Assembly (NCBI GenBank): GCA_025331125.1
Contig: JAOALB010000002.1
Coordinates: 744,001 to 808,000 of the forward strand
From: Mycogone perniciosa
Lineage: Eukaryota; Ascomycota; Sordariomycetes; Hypocreales; Hypocreaceae
Direction: 5' to 3'
Length of the DNA: 64,000 nt
The stretch's first letter is position 1. Each line of letters begins with the position of its first letter. A program made the position numbers and the translations under genes. Below the pieces are notes generated by a model. That model made no database searches and had not been told where the DNA came from. It worked only from the letters and a program-made list of their open reading frames with translations. Of the stretch, positions 11,670 to 22,048 are shown piece after piece.

Positions 11670-12714
11670 TTAGTAGATCAATGGTGTGACCAGTGCTCCC
11701 ATGGCAAAGGTGGTCGCCATGGTAATCATGCTAGACATGGACAACAACGATAATCCACTGATCCCATGCCCTGACGTGCAACCGCCAGCCATCCGAGATC
11801 CCACGGCCATCATGACACCTCCTACCATTGCCAGCAACGGCGGGACCTCAAAGACAGGAGCACCCGCTAAGGACGGCACAGCTTGCAGCAGACCCCAAGC
11901 CCCAGCTACGCTACCTGCAGCAAACACCATGGATTGATATGACTGAGGCTTGGTATTAGGTTCTGCTCCCTTGACGAGCCACCAGAAGAAGTTGCCGAAT
12001 TCTTCGTATGATCCTGATATGCCCAACATAGACTTTCGTGTCACGATAGAGAAGAGCTGGCTAAGCCCAATCAGGAGGCCGCCAACAGCACCGATGACCT
12101 TGACACCAGGATACTTGGGAGTATACACTGTCGTGATAGCCAGGGCAGCGAAGAAGGTGGCTTCGATGAGGGCCAATGCAGCCCCCTTCGAGATGCCGAG
12201 TTGTTCGTTCACGGTGACGGTTATGGGACTGGCATGTGTTTTGTCCCTGTTCTTCTTGATAATCTTGGAAAGGAAGCCAGTCCAGAGGAGACCACCGAGT
12301 ATTGCCCCATCCAGGGCATGGAAGCCGGTGTGAACGCCAGCGGCTAGCTGAGCGTAGAGCGTGCCTGGACATGAGCCAGAAAGGGCCATTCCAGCACCAA
12401 GGAGAGCGCCGCCGACGATATTGCCGTCGTACTTGGCAAAGAAGCCCATAGGCGAAGAGCTTCTTGGTTTTAGCTTGAAATAGCCGAGTCTCTCTGCGAT
12501 GGCATAGATGGCACTATGTGAATGGTTGATTAGATGACCTGTGGAACACGGGGGATGAGAGAGAGATTTACGCGCTACTCGCTGTTGCTGCGAGGAAGGC
12601 TTGTGCCATATGCCAATTCTCAAATTTCATCTGAGCAATGACAATGGAAGGCTGATGGAAGCCAGCCATCATCATGGCAGCCCCAAAGGCAGCACCGGAG
12701 AGAAAGGAGGTCAT
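11670..12714 (-). CDS. YeeE/YedE-family sulfur (thiosulfate-type) transporter
   Basis: Exons on the minus strand are 12714-12572 and 12513-11670, joined in phase to give 328 residues. The protein is almost entirely hydrophobic helices separated by short loops, matching the family's multi-span membrane fold. Two cysteine-bearing signatures are seen: SGSCPGTLYAQLAAG in the first half and GGCTSGHGISG near the end. In the bacterial YeeE/TsuA thiosulfate transporter, conserved cysteines in related positions line the pathway. Fungal members therefore probably carry thiosulfate or a related sulfur compound, but the substrate is inference. The gene converges on a RidA gene. I see no sulfur-assimilation enzyme next door. 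Confidence 0.87.
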
Positions 12715-13805
12715 GGTGATCAACGGAGCCGAGTTCAAAATGTCAAAGAATTAAAAGAATTAAAAGAACCGAGCAAACTTAAAAATTCAAAAGCAGAGAA
12801 CAGTCGTGAATCGTAAAGGTCATGCAGGAGACGTCAGATCTATCGTGTATTTAAAAATCGAAAGCAAGATGCAAGGACTATGAAGAGGCCAGAATTGCCA
12901 AGTGTAGGAGAAGTGTGTATTATAAGCCGACAGTCCGAGTCCATCCAAGGTCGCCGGAGAACAACCCCGAGCCGCCTCAGCCTTCATTTATAAATCACTC
13001 TTGTGCTATTTTTCATGACGCAAATGGAGCACTAGGCCAGGACCCCGAGTTGCCAAGCGTACTCCGTATCAGTCGCCGGACAATACTCGTACTCGTAAGT
13101 TTCGGGGAGCTTTTCGATCGGTCAGTTTGATCCAAATCTTTTGTACTATTTGCCTTACCGAGTACGTCGTACGGCGACTAGCACCAAGACGCCGGGTTTT
13201 CTCATCACCTGTATTAGATGATGCAACAATCGCCGATTGCTCTGGTGTTGGCCCTAGCTTTGGGCTCTGGACGCCGAGACGGCGATAATACGAGTAATAA
13301 GAGGGATGTGTGCGAATTTTCGGCGACCATGGCGTGCGCGCCGTCATTGACGCTAAACAGCTTTCCATGCTTGCCTAATCATGCATACCTACGAGTATGC
13401 AGGTATGTATGTATGCATGAAGGTCCCCGATGGGAAAGGGTTAGGAACATCGCGGCGACGATCCGACGCCTTCGGGACGGACTTATCCGTGCTTCTGTCC
13501 GGGGGTTGGGCTGAGCCGGGCGAGAGTCGGCGACGTTTGCAGGTCAACGCATCTTCATCTTCCAGGAAAGGGAAATGTTATCGGTAGAGCATCAGAATTG
13601 GATGCGAATTGGCAAGTTGTGATCGACATCCATAATACGAGCTACGGCTCAGCTGCCGCCACATTCTGCATAGCTAACATCAGCCTCGTGGAACATGATA
13701 GTGAAACAGGATTCGGTCAAGATGTAAATTCCCAGCAGGACGAAGTACGAAGTACGACTACGAAGTAGCAACAATCCATTCATATCCTCGTCAAGTCCCG
13801 CCGTA
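12715..13805. other. Intergenic region, promoter of the transporter and orphan gene
   Basis: No gene is seen. The stretch near 12745 holds short AT-rich direct repeats (AGAATTAAA units). A TACTCCGTA copy lies near 13060, and stacked TACGAAGTA variants lie near 13743-13768. Confidence 0.5.
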
Positions 13806-14597
13806 ATGGATCGCATGCGCTTTGTCCCCGGCAACGAAGCTAAAGACGAAATCCTCAACGCCCAAGGCCACATATTCTTCTCTCGCTCCTGTGTCCTCTC
13901 ATACGCCGATGAGTTCATTCTCAATGCCCCCGGCGGTGGGTCCCATCTTGCCATACTTTATCGGACCATGCTCGCCTGCATGAGCGAGGGCGAACAAGTC
14001 GATATATGGTTCGGCCTCCGCAGTCCCGACCCGGCGCAGGGCCAGGAGGTGTACCCTTCCGGCGAAGACGTTGGCCACACCTGGGCCGTAGTCAAAACTA
14101 CCGATGGTAGGGAGCGGCACCTTTGGGAGGTCGGCCGGAAGACGCCGGCGGTTGGAGACGCCCACGCTGTGCGGGCATTCAACGCGTATCGGAGGGCCAT
14201 GTCAGAATTCCTCCGTGAGGAACCGCCGGGCCCGCTTCCCGTCGACCCTGCGGCCGCTGAGGTGCCGGGCTCGTTCAGCGATAAACCCGTAATCTCGCGC
14301 GCGCTGGCGCCATCTAATCTGTACTACGCAGCAGGCCGGATGTGGTATTTTGTTGACCTCTCGCCCCCAGGGGATATCAGCTCGCCAGCCATTTTAACGA
14401 GGCCATTGCGAGCATTTGATGCTCTTATACTATCAGCGTGTGTGACGCTAGCTATGGGGTCACCGCCGATGGTGTTTGGCGTTCGGAATTCGCTGGAGGG
14501 TTTGGGGAAGATGCCGAATGGATTTACGAGGACGCGTTTCGAGGCGGATGAGACTATTGAAGAAGCTACTGCAGAGAAGCCATACCTCGTCATGTAA
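13806..14597 (+). CDS. Hypothetical protein, 263 residues
   Basis: This is an uninterrupted frame with an ATG start in a good context (GTAATGG). I do not recognise a domain. The N-terminal half has alternating strands with small and charged residues, for example SEGEQVDIWFGLRSP and GHTWAVVKTTDGRERHLWEV, suggesting a compact beta-rich fold. The middle is rich in Pro and Ala. The C-terminal half contains a hydrophobic stretch (FDALILSACVTLAMGSPP) that could be one membrane segment or a buried helix. There is no signal peptide. Codon choice is similar to neighbouring real genes (many C/G third positions), which supports coding. It lies beside the broken hydantoinase locus, so it may belong to an accessory block. 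Confidence 0.65.
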   Translation: MDRMRFVPGNEAKDEILNAQGHIFFSRSCVLSYADEFILNAPGGGSHLAILYRTMLACMSEGEQVDIWFGLRSPDPAQGQEVYPSGEDVGHTWAVVKTTDGRERHLWEVGRKTPAVGDAHAVRAFNAYRRAMSEFLREEPPGPLPVDPAAAEVPGSFSDKPVISRALAPSNLYYAAGRMWYFVDLSPPGDISSPAILTRPLRAFDALILSACVTLAMGSPPMVFGVRNSLEGLGKMPNGFTRTRFEADETIEEATAEKPYLVM

Positions 14598-14838
14598 GAC
14601 ATGGGTTTAATAATGATGACCCTTTATGTGTTCGATGGTGTTTGAGACAGTGTCCGTCTTATCGTCGAGTCTGAGCTACCTACACGGAGAATTCAATCTC
14701 AAAAATATCTTCTGCTATAAGTTAGTCGGAAAAGCACGGAGATATTCCAGAAATCAAGAGAGCGTCGCCTGCGGGGCCGAGTCCTCCGCAGTGTATTCTT
14801 TATATTCTCAGCGATTACTCGTCCTTCAGAGCTCAATC

Positions 14839-15378
14839 TCACGGCCTCCATTCTGAAGTCCAGACGTTTCGGGGTCCTGCGAGCGACGAGCGCCCCCTCT
14901 TCACAAACTTCCCATCATTGACATTTCCAAGCAGCTCTCCCTCCCTAAAAACTACTTCCCCCCTCAGTATCGTAAACCTGGCCCAATTCCTGAACTCTCT
15001 TTGCTCATATGGCGTATAATCGACCCGGTGGTGCAGCATGTCATTCGTCAACCGGAATGGCTTAATGCCGCCCTCGGGGTACCATATGGTAATGTCGGCG
15101 TCGAATCCTGGCGCAATGGTGCCTTTTTTATTCAAGCCGTACAGTTTCGCCGGATTGGATGACGTCAACTCAACAAACTTCTGCGGTGTGATGTTCCCAT
15201 CTAAGACACCTTCAAAAAGCAGCGGCATACGCGTTTCCAAACCAGGAAGACCATTTGGGATATCTTTAAACTTCCCATAAGGCTCAGTCGTATGAGCCAG
15301 GCATCTTTGCTTACCCTGTGGGTGGTGGTAGCTGTCTGGGGCGTGGTCGGAGGACTTCGTTGAGGATTCACAAACCTG
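14839..15378 (-). pseudogene. Truncated hydantoinase/dihydropyrimidinase, C-terminal third only
   Basis: The minus-strand frame reads as the last 170-180 residues of a cyclic amidohydrolase of the dihydropyrimidinase/hydantoinase family (usual length about 500). Landmarks in order are SSDHAP, the metal-site aspartate and histidine region; FKDIPNGLPGLETRMPLLFE; FVELTSSNPAKLYGL; and IAPGFDADITIWYP. Upstream of SSDHAP the similarity stops at about 15350-15390. A nuclease-like gene on the opposite strand begins there. The metal-binding HxH of the N-terminal part and the carboxylated lysine segment are absent from the window. With about two thirds of the enzyme gone it cannot be functional as hydantoinase. 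The remaining frame has no stops, so the break may be recent. Confidence 0.8.
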
Positions 15379-16355
15379 TAGTGTTTGCCGCCCTACAGAA
15401 CAATGCCACGGATCAGCTGCCAGCCGACGTTCGGCAGCTCTATAACAGGATTTATGAAATCACTGAGGATCGCGATTCCTTCTTACCATCTGACGTTTGC
15501 GAGGAGATATGCACTGCGGCAGGTCGGAAAATAAAGAGCTCCTGGTTCGCAGATCCCCAGGAGAGCGACGACGACACTCTTTCCCGTTCAAGGCATCTGG
15601 TTGAAGTGCGGAAACTTCAAAAGATTGTAAGTGCGTCAGCAGACTGTCTGCGACTTGGTCGATCTGAAGCAGCTTGGAATTTGGAGGTCCACGGTCCACT
15701 GCTCAGTCTGGCCCTTGAGCCACATCCCTTAGTTTCGAGAGAGTTGGTTACGACCGCCCGAATTGCGTCCCCATTTCTTCCTTCCATGAGTGCTAAGGGC
15801 ATTTCGGTGGAGAGCAAGATGGTTGATTTTGCTCTCGTCCTGGAACTGGACGGCAAATGTGCCTCCAATTCGGATAAGCAAGCGTTGAAGGCGATTCAGC
15901 ACACAGTTTGGTCCCAGCCAGGGGACATGGAATCTGTCAATCAAACTCTGTATCTTCCACTGCAGTTCCGCCCTATCGCAGTCAGTATTGAAACCAAAGT
16001 CTCAGGATCAATAGAGGAGGGCAAAGTCCAACTTGGAATATGGACCGCCGCATGGCATCGCCGCATGAATTTCTTTCTGGACTCCCACGTGAACCGATTT
16101 GACAGAAGAGAGCGTCGTGTTGTCACGATGCCACTGCTTCTAATCATCAACAATGAATGGAAACTGTTGTTTGCCTGTGACCAGGGAGATCGCCTGGAGA
16201 TTCTTGAGGACATGTCGATTGGCGGCACCAAAAGATTCATCGACTCATACACCTTGCTCGCCGTGCTTCGCGAAATTGCCCACTATGTTGAATCTACGTT
16301 TAAGGACTGGATTGTCGACGTCTTTACTCCGAATTCATCAGCTCGCACTGGATGA
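15318..16355 (+). CDS. PD-(D/E)XK nuclease-like domain protein, 5' end missing or unresolved
   Basis: The frame is open for 345 codons from 15318 but has no ATG near its start. The first solid part begins after a possible acceptor at 15398 (CTACAG). It resembles the PD-(D/E)XK nuclease-like proteins that are numerous in filamentous fungi. It has an N-terminal helical part, then WNLEVHGPLLSLAL, SKMVDFALVLELDG with the aspartate, and SIETKVSG, which supplies the E-x-K of the core. GKVQLGIWTAAWHRRMNF follows. Function in fungi is unknown; the fold is shared by restriction enzymes, repair nucleases and some transposon proteins. Its 5' end abuts a truncated hydantoinase on the other strand, suggesting either that this gene was inserted there or that both were cut by one rearrangement. 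Confidence 0.75.
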   Translation: MGGGSCLGRGRRTSLRIHKPVVFAALQNNATDQLPADVRQLYNRIYEITEDRDSFLPSDVCEEICTAAGRKIKSSWFADPQESDDDTLSRSRHLVEVRKLQKIVSASADCLRLGRSEAAWNLEVHGPLLSLALEPHPLVSRELVTTARIASPFLPSMSAKGISVESKMVDFALVLELDGKCASNSDKQALKAIQHTVWSQPGDMESVNQTLYLPLQFRPIAVSIETKVSGSIEEGKVQLGIWTAAWHRRMNFFLDSHVNRFDRRERRVVTMPLLLIINNEWKLLFACDQGDRLEILEDMSIGGTKRFIDSYTLLAVLREIAHYVESTFKDWIVDVFTPNSSARTG

Positions 16356-16389
16356 TTGTGTCGGATAACGTCGGTCTGGTTATAGAAAA

Positions 16390-16432
16390 CGGTGGGAATT
16401 GTTAGAAATTGTTGAAATTGTTGGGAATTGGA
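16390..16432. repeat. Short imperfect tandem repeat, GAAATTGTT units
   Basis: Several units close to AATTGTTGGG and AAATTGTT follow one another just after the nuclease-like gene and mark the start of a visibly more AT-rich segment. Confidence 0.6.
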
Positions 16433-16730
16433 GATACAAGAGATATTAGTATATATACAGAGTATACAAACTAAACAATATATATTGCTTTTTTCTTTCA
16501 GGTTGAAAAGGCAATGAAAGAATTAAATCACAAAGCAGATTATATTTAAATTAAGTGTTTCTTTAGGTGCCTAAAAATTCTTTGTTGTTATAATATGTTT
16601 AGACTAACTACGCAACCATGTTACGCGACAGATTGGTATATCACATTGGACTCAAATAAAGCTTGGGATAGGAAGTGTCATAGACAGGCTTGTTATTCGG
16701 CGTTGGCAGCCTAAAGCTGCAATAAACTGA

Positions 16731-17592
16731 TCATATCCATCCCCAGACAATCTCTTTCTGGGCCCAGACCTGGCCAACGCTGAAGGCGGGAATGGGGCAG
16801 GTTTCTGTGTTATTGTGTCAGCTAGTGTTAAGGAGTAGTATAAGGCAACGGGATAAATAATGCCAGTAACAACTTACTACTAACAGCTTCACTCCAGGTC
16901 TGACTGACCGAGACACCAGCAGCAAGGGTAAGAACATCCTTGATAATGGTCCAGGAAATCCTGCGTGTAAAAATATGAGCATTAATCGAAAGAATCCTAT
17001 TTAGTGAAAAGGAGAGGAAGGGAAGCTTACCCGGCATTCGTTTCAATAGTCTTGGAATACGTTACGGTTACGGTTTGTGTTGCCTGGCCGGCGCTTTTTT
17101 CATTATAAAAGCATTCGGAGACTGGAACCCAAGCATCCCACCATCTCGCGGCTTGCTCGGCCCACTTGGTCTTGTACCTGACGCAATAGCTTGATATAAT
17201 ATTAGACCTGGCGCTTTCCTTTAGGTATATATAACCTTGACTTACTCAGGAATATCTCGCTTATTATCTCCCTCCTTAGCGGGTAACGGCTCAACAGTGC
17301 TGAGGTCAATCAGTTCACGAGTATCGCTAAGGTAGATGGTGTGATTGGCGCCGTTGTTGTCCTCGATATACTTGAGCAGGTTGTCCGAGGAGGCGACATG
17401 CTCAGGGTTCCAAGTCTCCAATGATCTCTTGTGAGCATCGTCCAAGTTAATGGTATGAAAGTTAAACTTGTCACCAGTAACAAGATTGACCTCAGGGAGA
17501 GCAGAAGCAGGTGGAGTTGTGGGAGTGGACGACCCCGGGGCTGGAAGAGCGGAGCCAAGGCCAGCGAGGACAAGAACGATAGGGAGTTGCAT
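16731..17592 (-). CDS. Small secreted protein of unknown function
   Basis: Minus-strand exons 17592-17246, 17177-17031, 16960-16878 and 16804-16731 join in phase to give 216 residues. The N-terminus MQLPIVLVLAGLGSALPAP is a typical signal peptide with a likely cut after the alanine near residue 16. After a linker rich in Pro, Ser and Thr there is a run of alternating polar strands, including QTVTVTYSKTIETNAGISW and LAAGVSVSQTWSEAVS. The end has TCPIPAFSVGQVWAQKEIVW. Two cysteines are seen (ECFYN and TCPIP) and could pair. The strand pattern is reminiscent of beta-sheet secreted proteins, but I do not recognise the family. Intact splice sites and frame argue that it is a live gene even though it borders an AT-rich, apparently decayed region. 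Confidence 0.7.
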
Positions 17593-20500
17593 TGTGAAAG
17601 GTCTCGTCGTGTGCAGAGAAGAGTGTTGAAGTGTGTGTATGGTGAGTAGTATAGGATTACTGAGGGGCAGACAGGTCGGTCTATCTTTATACTTGTTTGC
17701 AAAGCATGTGATAGACGTGATGTTCTCCGTGGCCACTGCATCTTGTGTGGAGTTGTAGGTGAACGTAGGTAGTTAGACCCTCTGATTAAGTTTAGGAATT
17801 GGAACTACTTCATCTGCATAGGCTACCCTTGTGGAGCATCCTGGGGAGTGTGCTGCCCTGTAGATACTAGATGGGGAGATGCTAATGTCCCTCCATTATC
17901 TGTTAGAGGCAAGCAAGTTAATTTCACCCCATTACCTATCTAACCACCTGGCCATCCGACAAGCTTGGAAATAGTACATTACCTGGCTATCCAAGTAAAC
18001 GGTTTCAGACCAACTGCACACTAAATATTTATACATTGATATATGCATAGTAGGCCTGTGATCCCTCATCTATACTAAGAGATACACAGATATCAAGTTC
18101 TTCATATAGGTATGAAAGCTAGCATCATGAAAAGTAATGAATAATAACTACGTCTCTACCTGATACATAGGTAGTTATATCATTATCTACCCGCCTGTAA
18201 GCATTGATAACAAGTTCTCATATCACCATAGATAGTTGATAATATAATGCCAATGGCATTATGCCATGCCTAACTAGTGCTGATAAAGCTTGCATGCTAA
18301 TAAAGTCGATGAGTCTAATAGTGCCTTGATTTCGTAGGTTATCTAAATAAGCTTAACTAGTTGCAGGATGCTGTTTTAAGCTAAAATTTAGAACCTAATA
18401 CATAATGGTGGTACTACTCCGTACTGTATATAAATGATTCCGGTAAGGATTATTAATCCACATTAGCATAATTCTTATTGCGACGGCGTGTGGTGTTACT
18501 AAACAGAATATCACCAATGCTATATCTTCATAACCGTAATCACAAATCTGGCAGGTGTATGCAGAACATGAAAATATAAAGAATTGGTCGCAAGCCTGCT
18601 CTTAGGAGGATTCAAATCTTGTCCTTAACTTCTATATTAGCTACTGTGCCGGAGGCTACTGCTGTAGGCTGCCAAATATAATCAGCACCCATTCCCATTA
18701 TTCCTTATTAGAGATCATATATAAACTAAAACTGGGTAACCAGTAGTGGAAACTGGATCTATAGGCAACAATAACTGTACTGTAGAGTAGTATGGGCCTT
18801 GGTAGTCCGTAATTGCTTCTGCTCATACAGAATATCTACTCATATGGAATAATTTCTACACACCTAGAGCGATAGTACATCCTGACTTCTTATCACCAAC
18901 AATCTGCTGGTAGAGAACGGAGTAAGTTCATAAATGCGCATGTATAGATACAGGAAATCAGCTCTTCCCAACCAGGCTAGTCTATATGGATTACTGTAGG
19001 CAATTAAGAACTCTACTATTACTAAAACCAAGAAGTAAGGCCCACCGATCTATCCGGGCGTTCCCTTAACTCTAAGTATTGCGGACTCAATAAGCAATAG
19101 TTTCGAGCATTGGTAGCTCCATTCTTTGGTGGTAGATATATGTCACTATATGCACACGCCCACCTTATCCCAAGGAGCCAAATTCAGATCGTTAGTTCCG
19201 AAGGGCTAGCTAATAAGGTTATGAAAATCATTTGAAATGCGGGCAAACCTAACGACTTGTTGAATTAGTAGTACTACTTGACGATAGATGATATCTGTTT
19301 GCTACACTTAGACATGGATATAGCTTGTCTTTCAACCAGGGAGTGTTGTTCGACAAGATATCGACTTTGCTTATGTAACAGTCACAGACCTACTGATCTA
19401 TTCCTCTCGTCATTTGTTGCTTCTTATCCGTGATTTTACCTCTGCCAAAAAGTCGAGTTCCTACTTGTCCTAAATATGAATAGGGTACAGAGCACCTACC
19501 GTTGCCTACAAAGTACAATCTACTCTTGACAATATTACCTTCCTAAAATGGAACCAGTCAATAGTATTGTATTCTAAGTAACAGGGCGTTTAATTAGACA
19601 AGGCCATTATCTACCCATACAATATACATACTATTACTTGGTAGTTGCAAATTAGTAATATTAGTCATCATCCCGCGAGTTGCCTAAGATTTGCAGCTAG
19701 TCAGCAATACGAGGTCTTCCCGCGGGGGACTGTTGGGGGAGCGTAATTAAGAAGATATTACGGGGTACAGAGTGCAGAGTACTTGTATGGAGAATAAAGT
19801 TTCACGCCGAGCTTATGTAGGGATAAAGATGTTGGAAGGGGCTGGGGGTTGTAATCCTACCAGCGGCCACCAACGGGGAAGCGGGTGGTTGAAGATAGCA
19901 CTGAGACTACTGCTTCAATTCACCAACGGTTGTATTACCAATAAGAAGGCCGGACTCGGTCGTTGAGCTCGGACTTCCTAAGGTAACAGAGCCCAAGATC
20001 CTCTGACAAGACATTGCAAAAGTAAATGTTTTATTGCAGTCGACACTGGAGCCTGCAACTCAACACACATAAGGAATATATGTAATAGTGAAAGCATACC
20101 AAAACTAAGTTCCTACAGTAAACTTGACGGCTATTGTGCCTCCAACTGCATGGAATCCCCCCTTGCCGAGACAGAGCAGTAGCATTTTCTAAAGAATTTT
20201 ATCCTGTCACTGCTACAACGCATAATCACATCGCAACATATGATGATGTTAGATTCTGACACAAAAGTCCTTGCAACGGATTCCTCCAGACTCCAAGTAC
20301 GAGTAAGTTTAAGTCCTGGTTCCTCCTATTAGTCATCTTTGTCTATTTAAGGAGCACCGGGCTTTCCTACGTAGTTCGCATTAGCAAGAGTGTCAGAGTC
20401 TCGAACCCTCATTTGTTCGATTCTACATATGTGGAGTGAAGGGGTGGCTAGTGCGTCAAAGCCCCGCATAAGCACGAAAGAGGCATGAAGGTATTGCTCC

Positions 20501-22048
20501 GTAGGGTCGCCACGATGATTGTGCTGATCTCCCGAAGGCATTTCCAAGGCGCTTATACATAGATATTCCTTGAACTTTTATCACACTACAAGTCCTGTGG
20601 CGTTCTGTGGCCCTGTTCAGCCAAGCGACCCCTAACAGGGCACCCTTACACTGTTGTCCTTGATTGATAATCCCAAGGCGACCCTGCTGTCAACTCGTCG
20701 TCTTCTCCTCTGCAAGGTCCGGGGGCGCTGGTGGCAGGGTTCCACGTATCTCTGCCGTTTACTTCGTATCAACGGCGAATATCTCCCCATTCGAACTCTC
20801 GATCATAAAGGATCCGAACCTCGATACGCCGGAGTAGTAATACCTGAAAACCCTGTTAGTACCCAGAGGCATTAGTACTAGTATTAAAACTGCCTGCCTG
20901 CTATAATATAACTCCCTTGTTAGTAATTTGCTTGTACGAAGGCAATGGAGACGTGAGTTGGCTGAGAGGGCCGGTGGCGGCCTTGCGGATGGTAGTCGCC
21001 CTTTACCATTGCGATTACGGAGAAAGTGGGAATTTATATCTACCAACGGCGGAGAATTAAAATACTAAAGATTTAAAACTTAAAAAAAAAACTCTCTGAC
21101 ATGTACGATGATGCAGATAGCGAAGACGGGATTCTGCATTGGGCGAGATGTGTTGACGAGGCTTACACTCCTGTCGAGTTTGACGATGATGAAACTAACC
21201 TCGAAATACCGGATCGAAATACCGGATCGAAATCCTGACACACTCAGCCTAGCTATCCTCCGTATTCGGACTCACTTCTTCGAGACTAATGCGGCTCTTT
21301 ATTAACAAAATTGGGAGGGCTTAAAGAAGTGCCAAGAGCTCCTTATCCGAAGCCGGCAGCGGAAAACAGCCTACGAGGAGATCTCTTGTCCTACTAGTTA
21401 GTGTTGTACTAGTATAAGAGCTTGATCCTCTTATCCGTTTTCTCTGGGAGAAATAATAGCCAGTGCGGTCCGAAAGCATCGCACCAGTTATCATCAAGTT
21501 GTTGCCCATATCCATGGTCATCTCGTTTCCTTGACTTAGCTTTGTCGCCACTTGATCCATAAGCTCCTCAATATTTAGCACACTCGGGCTTTCAGTCTTC
21601 TTATTACCATCCGGGTCGATACTCCTGGTGCACTCCATAGTCTGTCTCATTTTTAATGACATTTATAGGGATGAATGCCGCCTACACAGAGTCAAAATTA
21701 ACCACATCTCACCCACCCACGATGCTCGTACGGAACACTCCGTATAAACAGAGCCATTTCTACCTTTAATGTTATTCATTGATACATTTATGTTCTTGTG
21801 TGGATTTTATCACATCCTCATCTCGTAAATGTCGATATGGATTACAAATGCGAATCAGTTCCCACTTGACCGAGCATGCATCTTAATCCGGGCCGAGGTC
21901 CACGCGGGGTTGATGTCATACAGTGCTCCGACCTCCATATATGCCAAGATATCAAGTCATTCAACAATAAACTCCTTTCAAGTAATCCCAACTTCTGTGT
22001 GACAAAACTTGGCCTAGTTAAGCCAATTCACTTGCTAGAGCTGCTACC
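17593..22048. other. AT-rich, stop-dense region, possibly a decayed insertion
   Basis: From about 17750 the sequence becomes visibly AT-rich with stops in all frames. No long open frame exists until about 21300. This looks like repeat-induced point mutation or long neutral decay, but I could not identify the original element, terminal repeats or target-site copies. A 13-bp direct repeat (CGAAATACCGGAT) occurs near 21205-21232. Confidence 0.55.
21321..21662 (-). CDS. Possible small hypothetical protein, 113 residues
   Basis: An ATG-initiated frame with mixed, protein-like composition lies inside the AT-rich region. It contains LNIEELMDQVATKLSQGNEM, which could form an amphipathic helix, and then a basic stretch. 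No domain, signal peptide or neighbouring exon is recognised. It may be a relic rather than a gene. Confidence 0.25.
   Translation of the reverse strand: MSLKMRQTMECTRSIDPDGNKKTESPSVLNIEELMDQVATKLSQGNEMTMDMGNNLMITGAMLSDRTGYYFSQRKRIRGSSSYTSTTLTSRTRDLLVGCFPLPASDKELLALL

Noticed and set aside
18590..18640. GGATTCAAATC resembling a tRNA T-loop
   Set aside because: No matching acceptor stem, D-arm or anticodon arm could be placed around it.
19000..19650. Possible retrotransposon relic in the AT-rich region
   Set aside because: Translations in all frames are full of stops, and no reverse transcriptase or integrase motif could be identified by eye.
21101..21240. Short acidic frame starting MYDDADSEDG
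   Set aside because: Only about 43 codons, with no motif or continuation, and it lies inside the decayed region.
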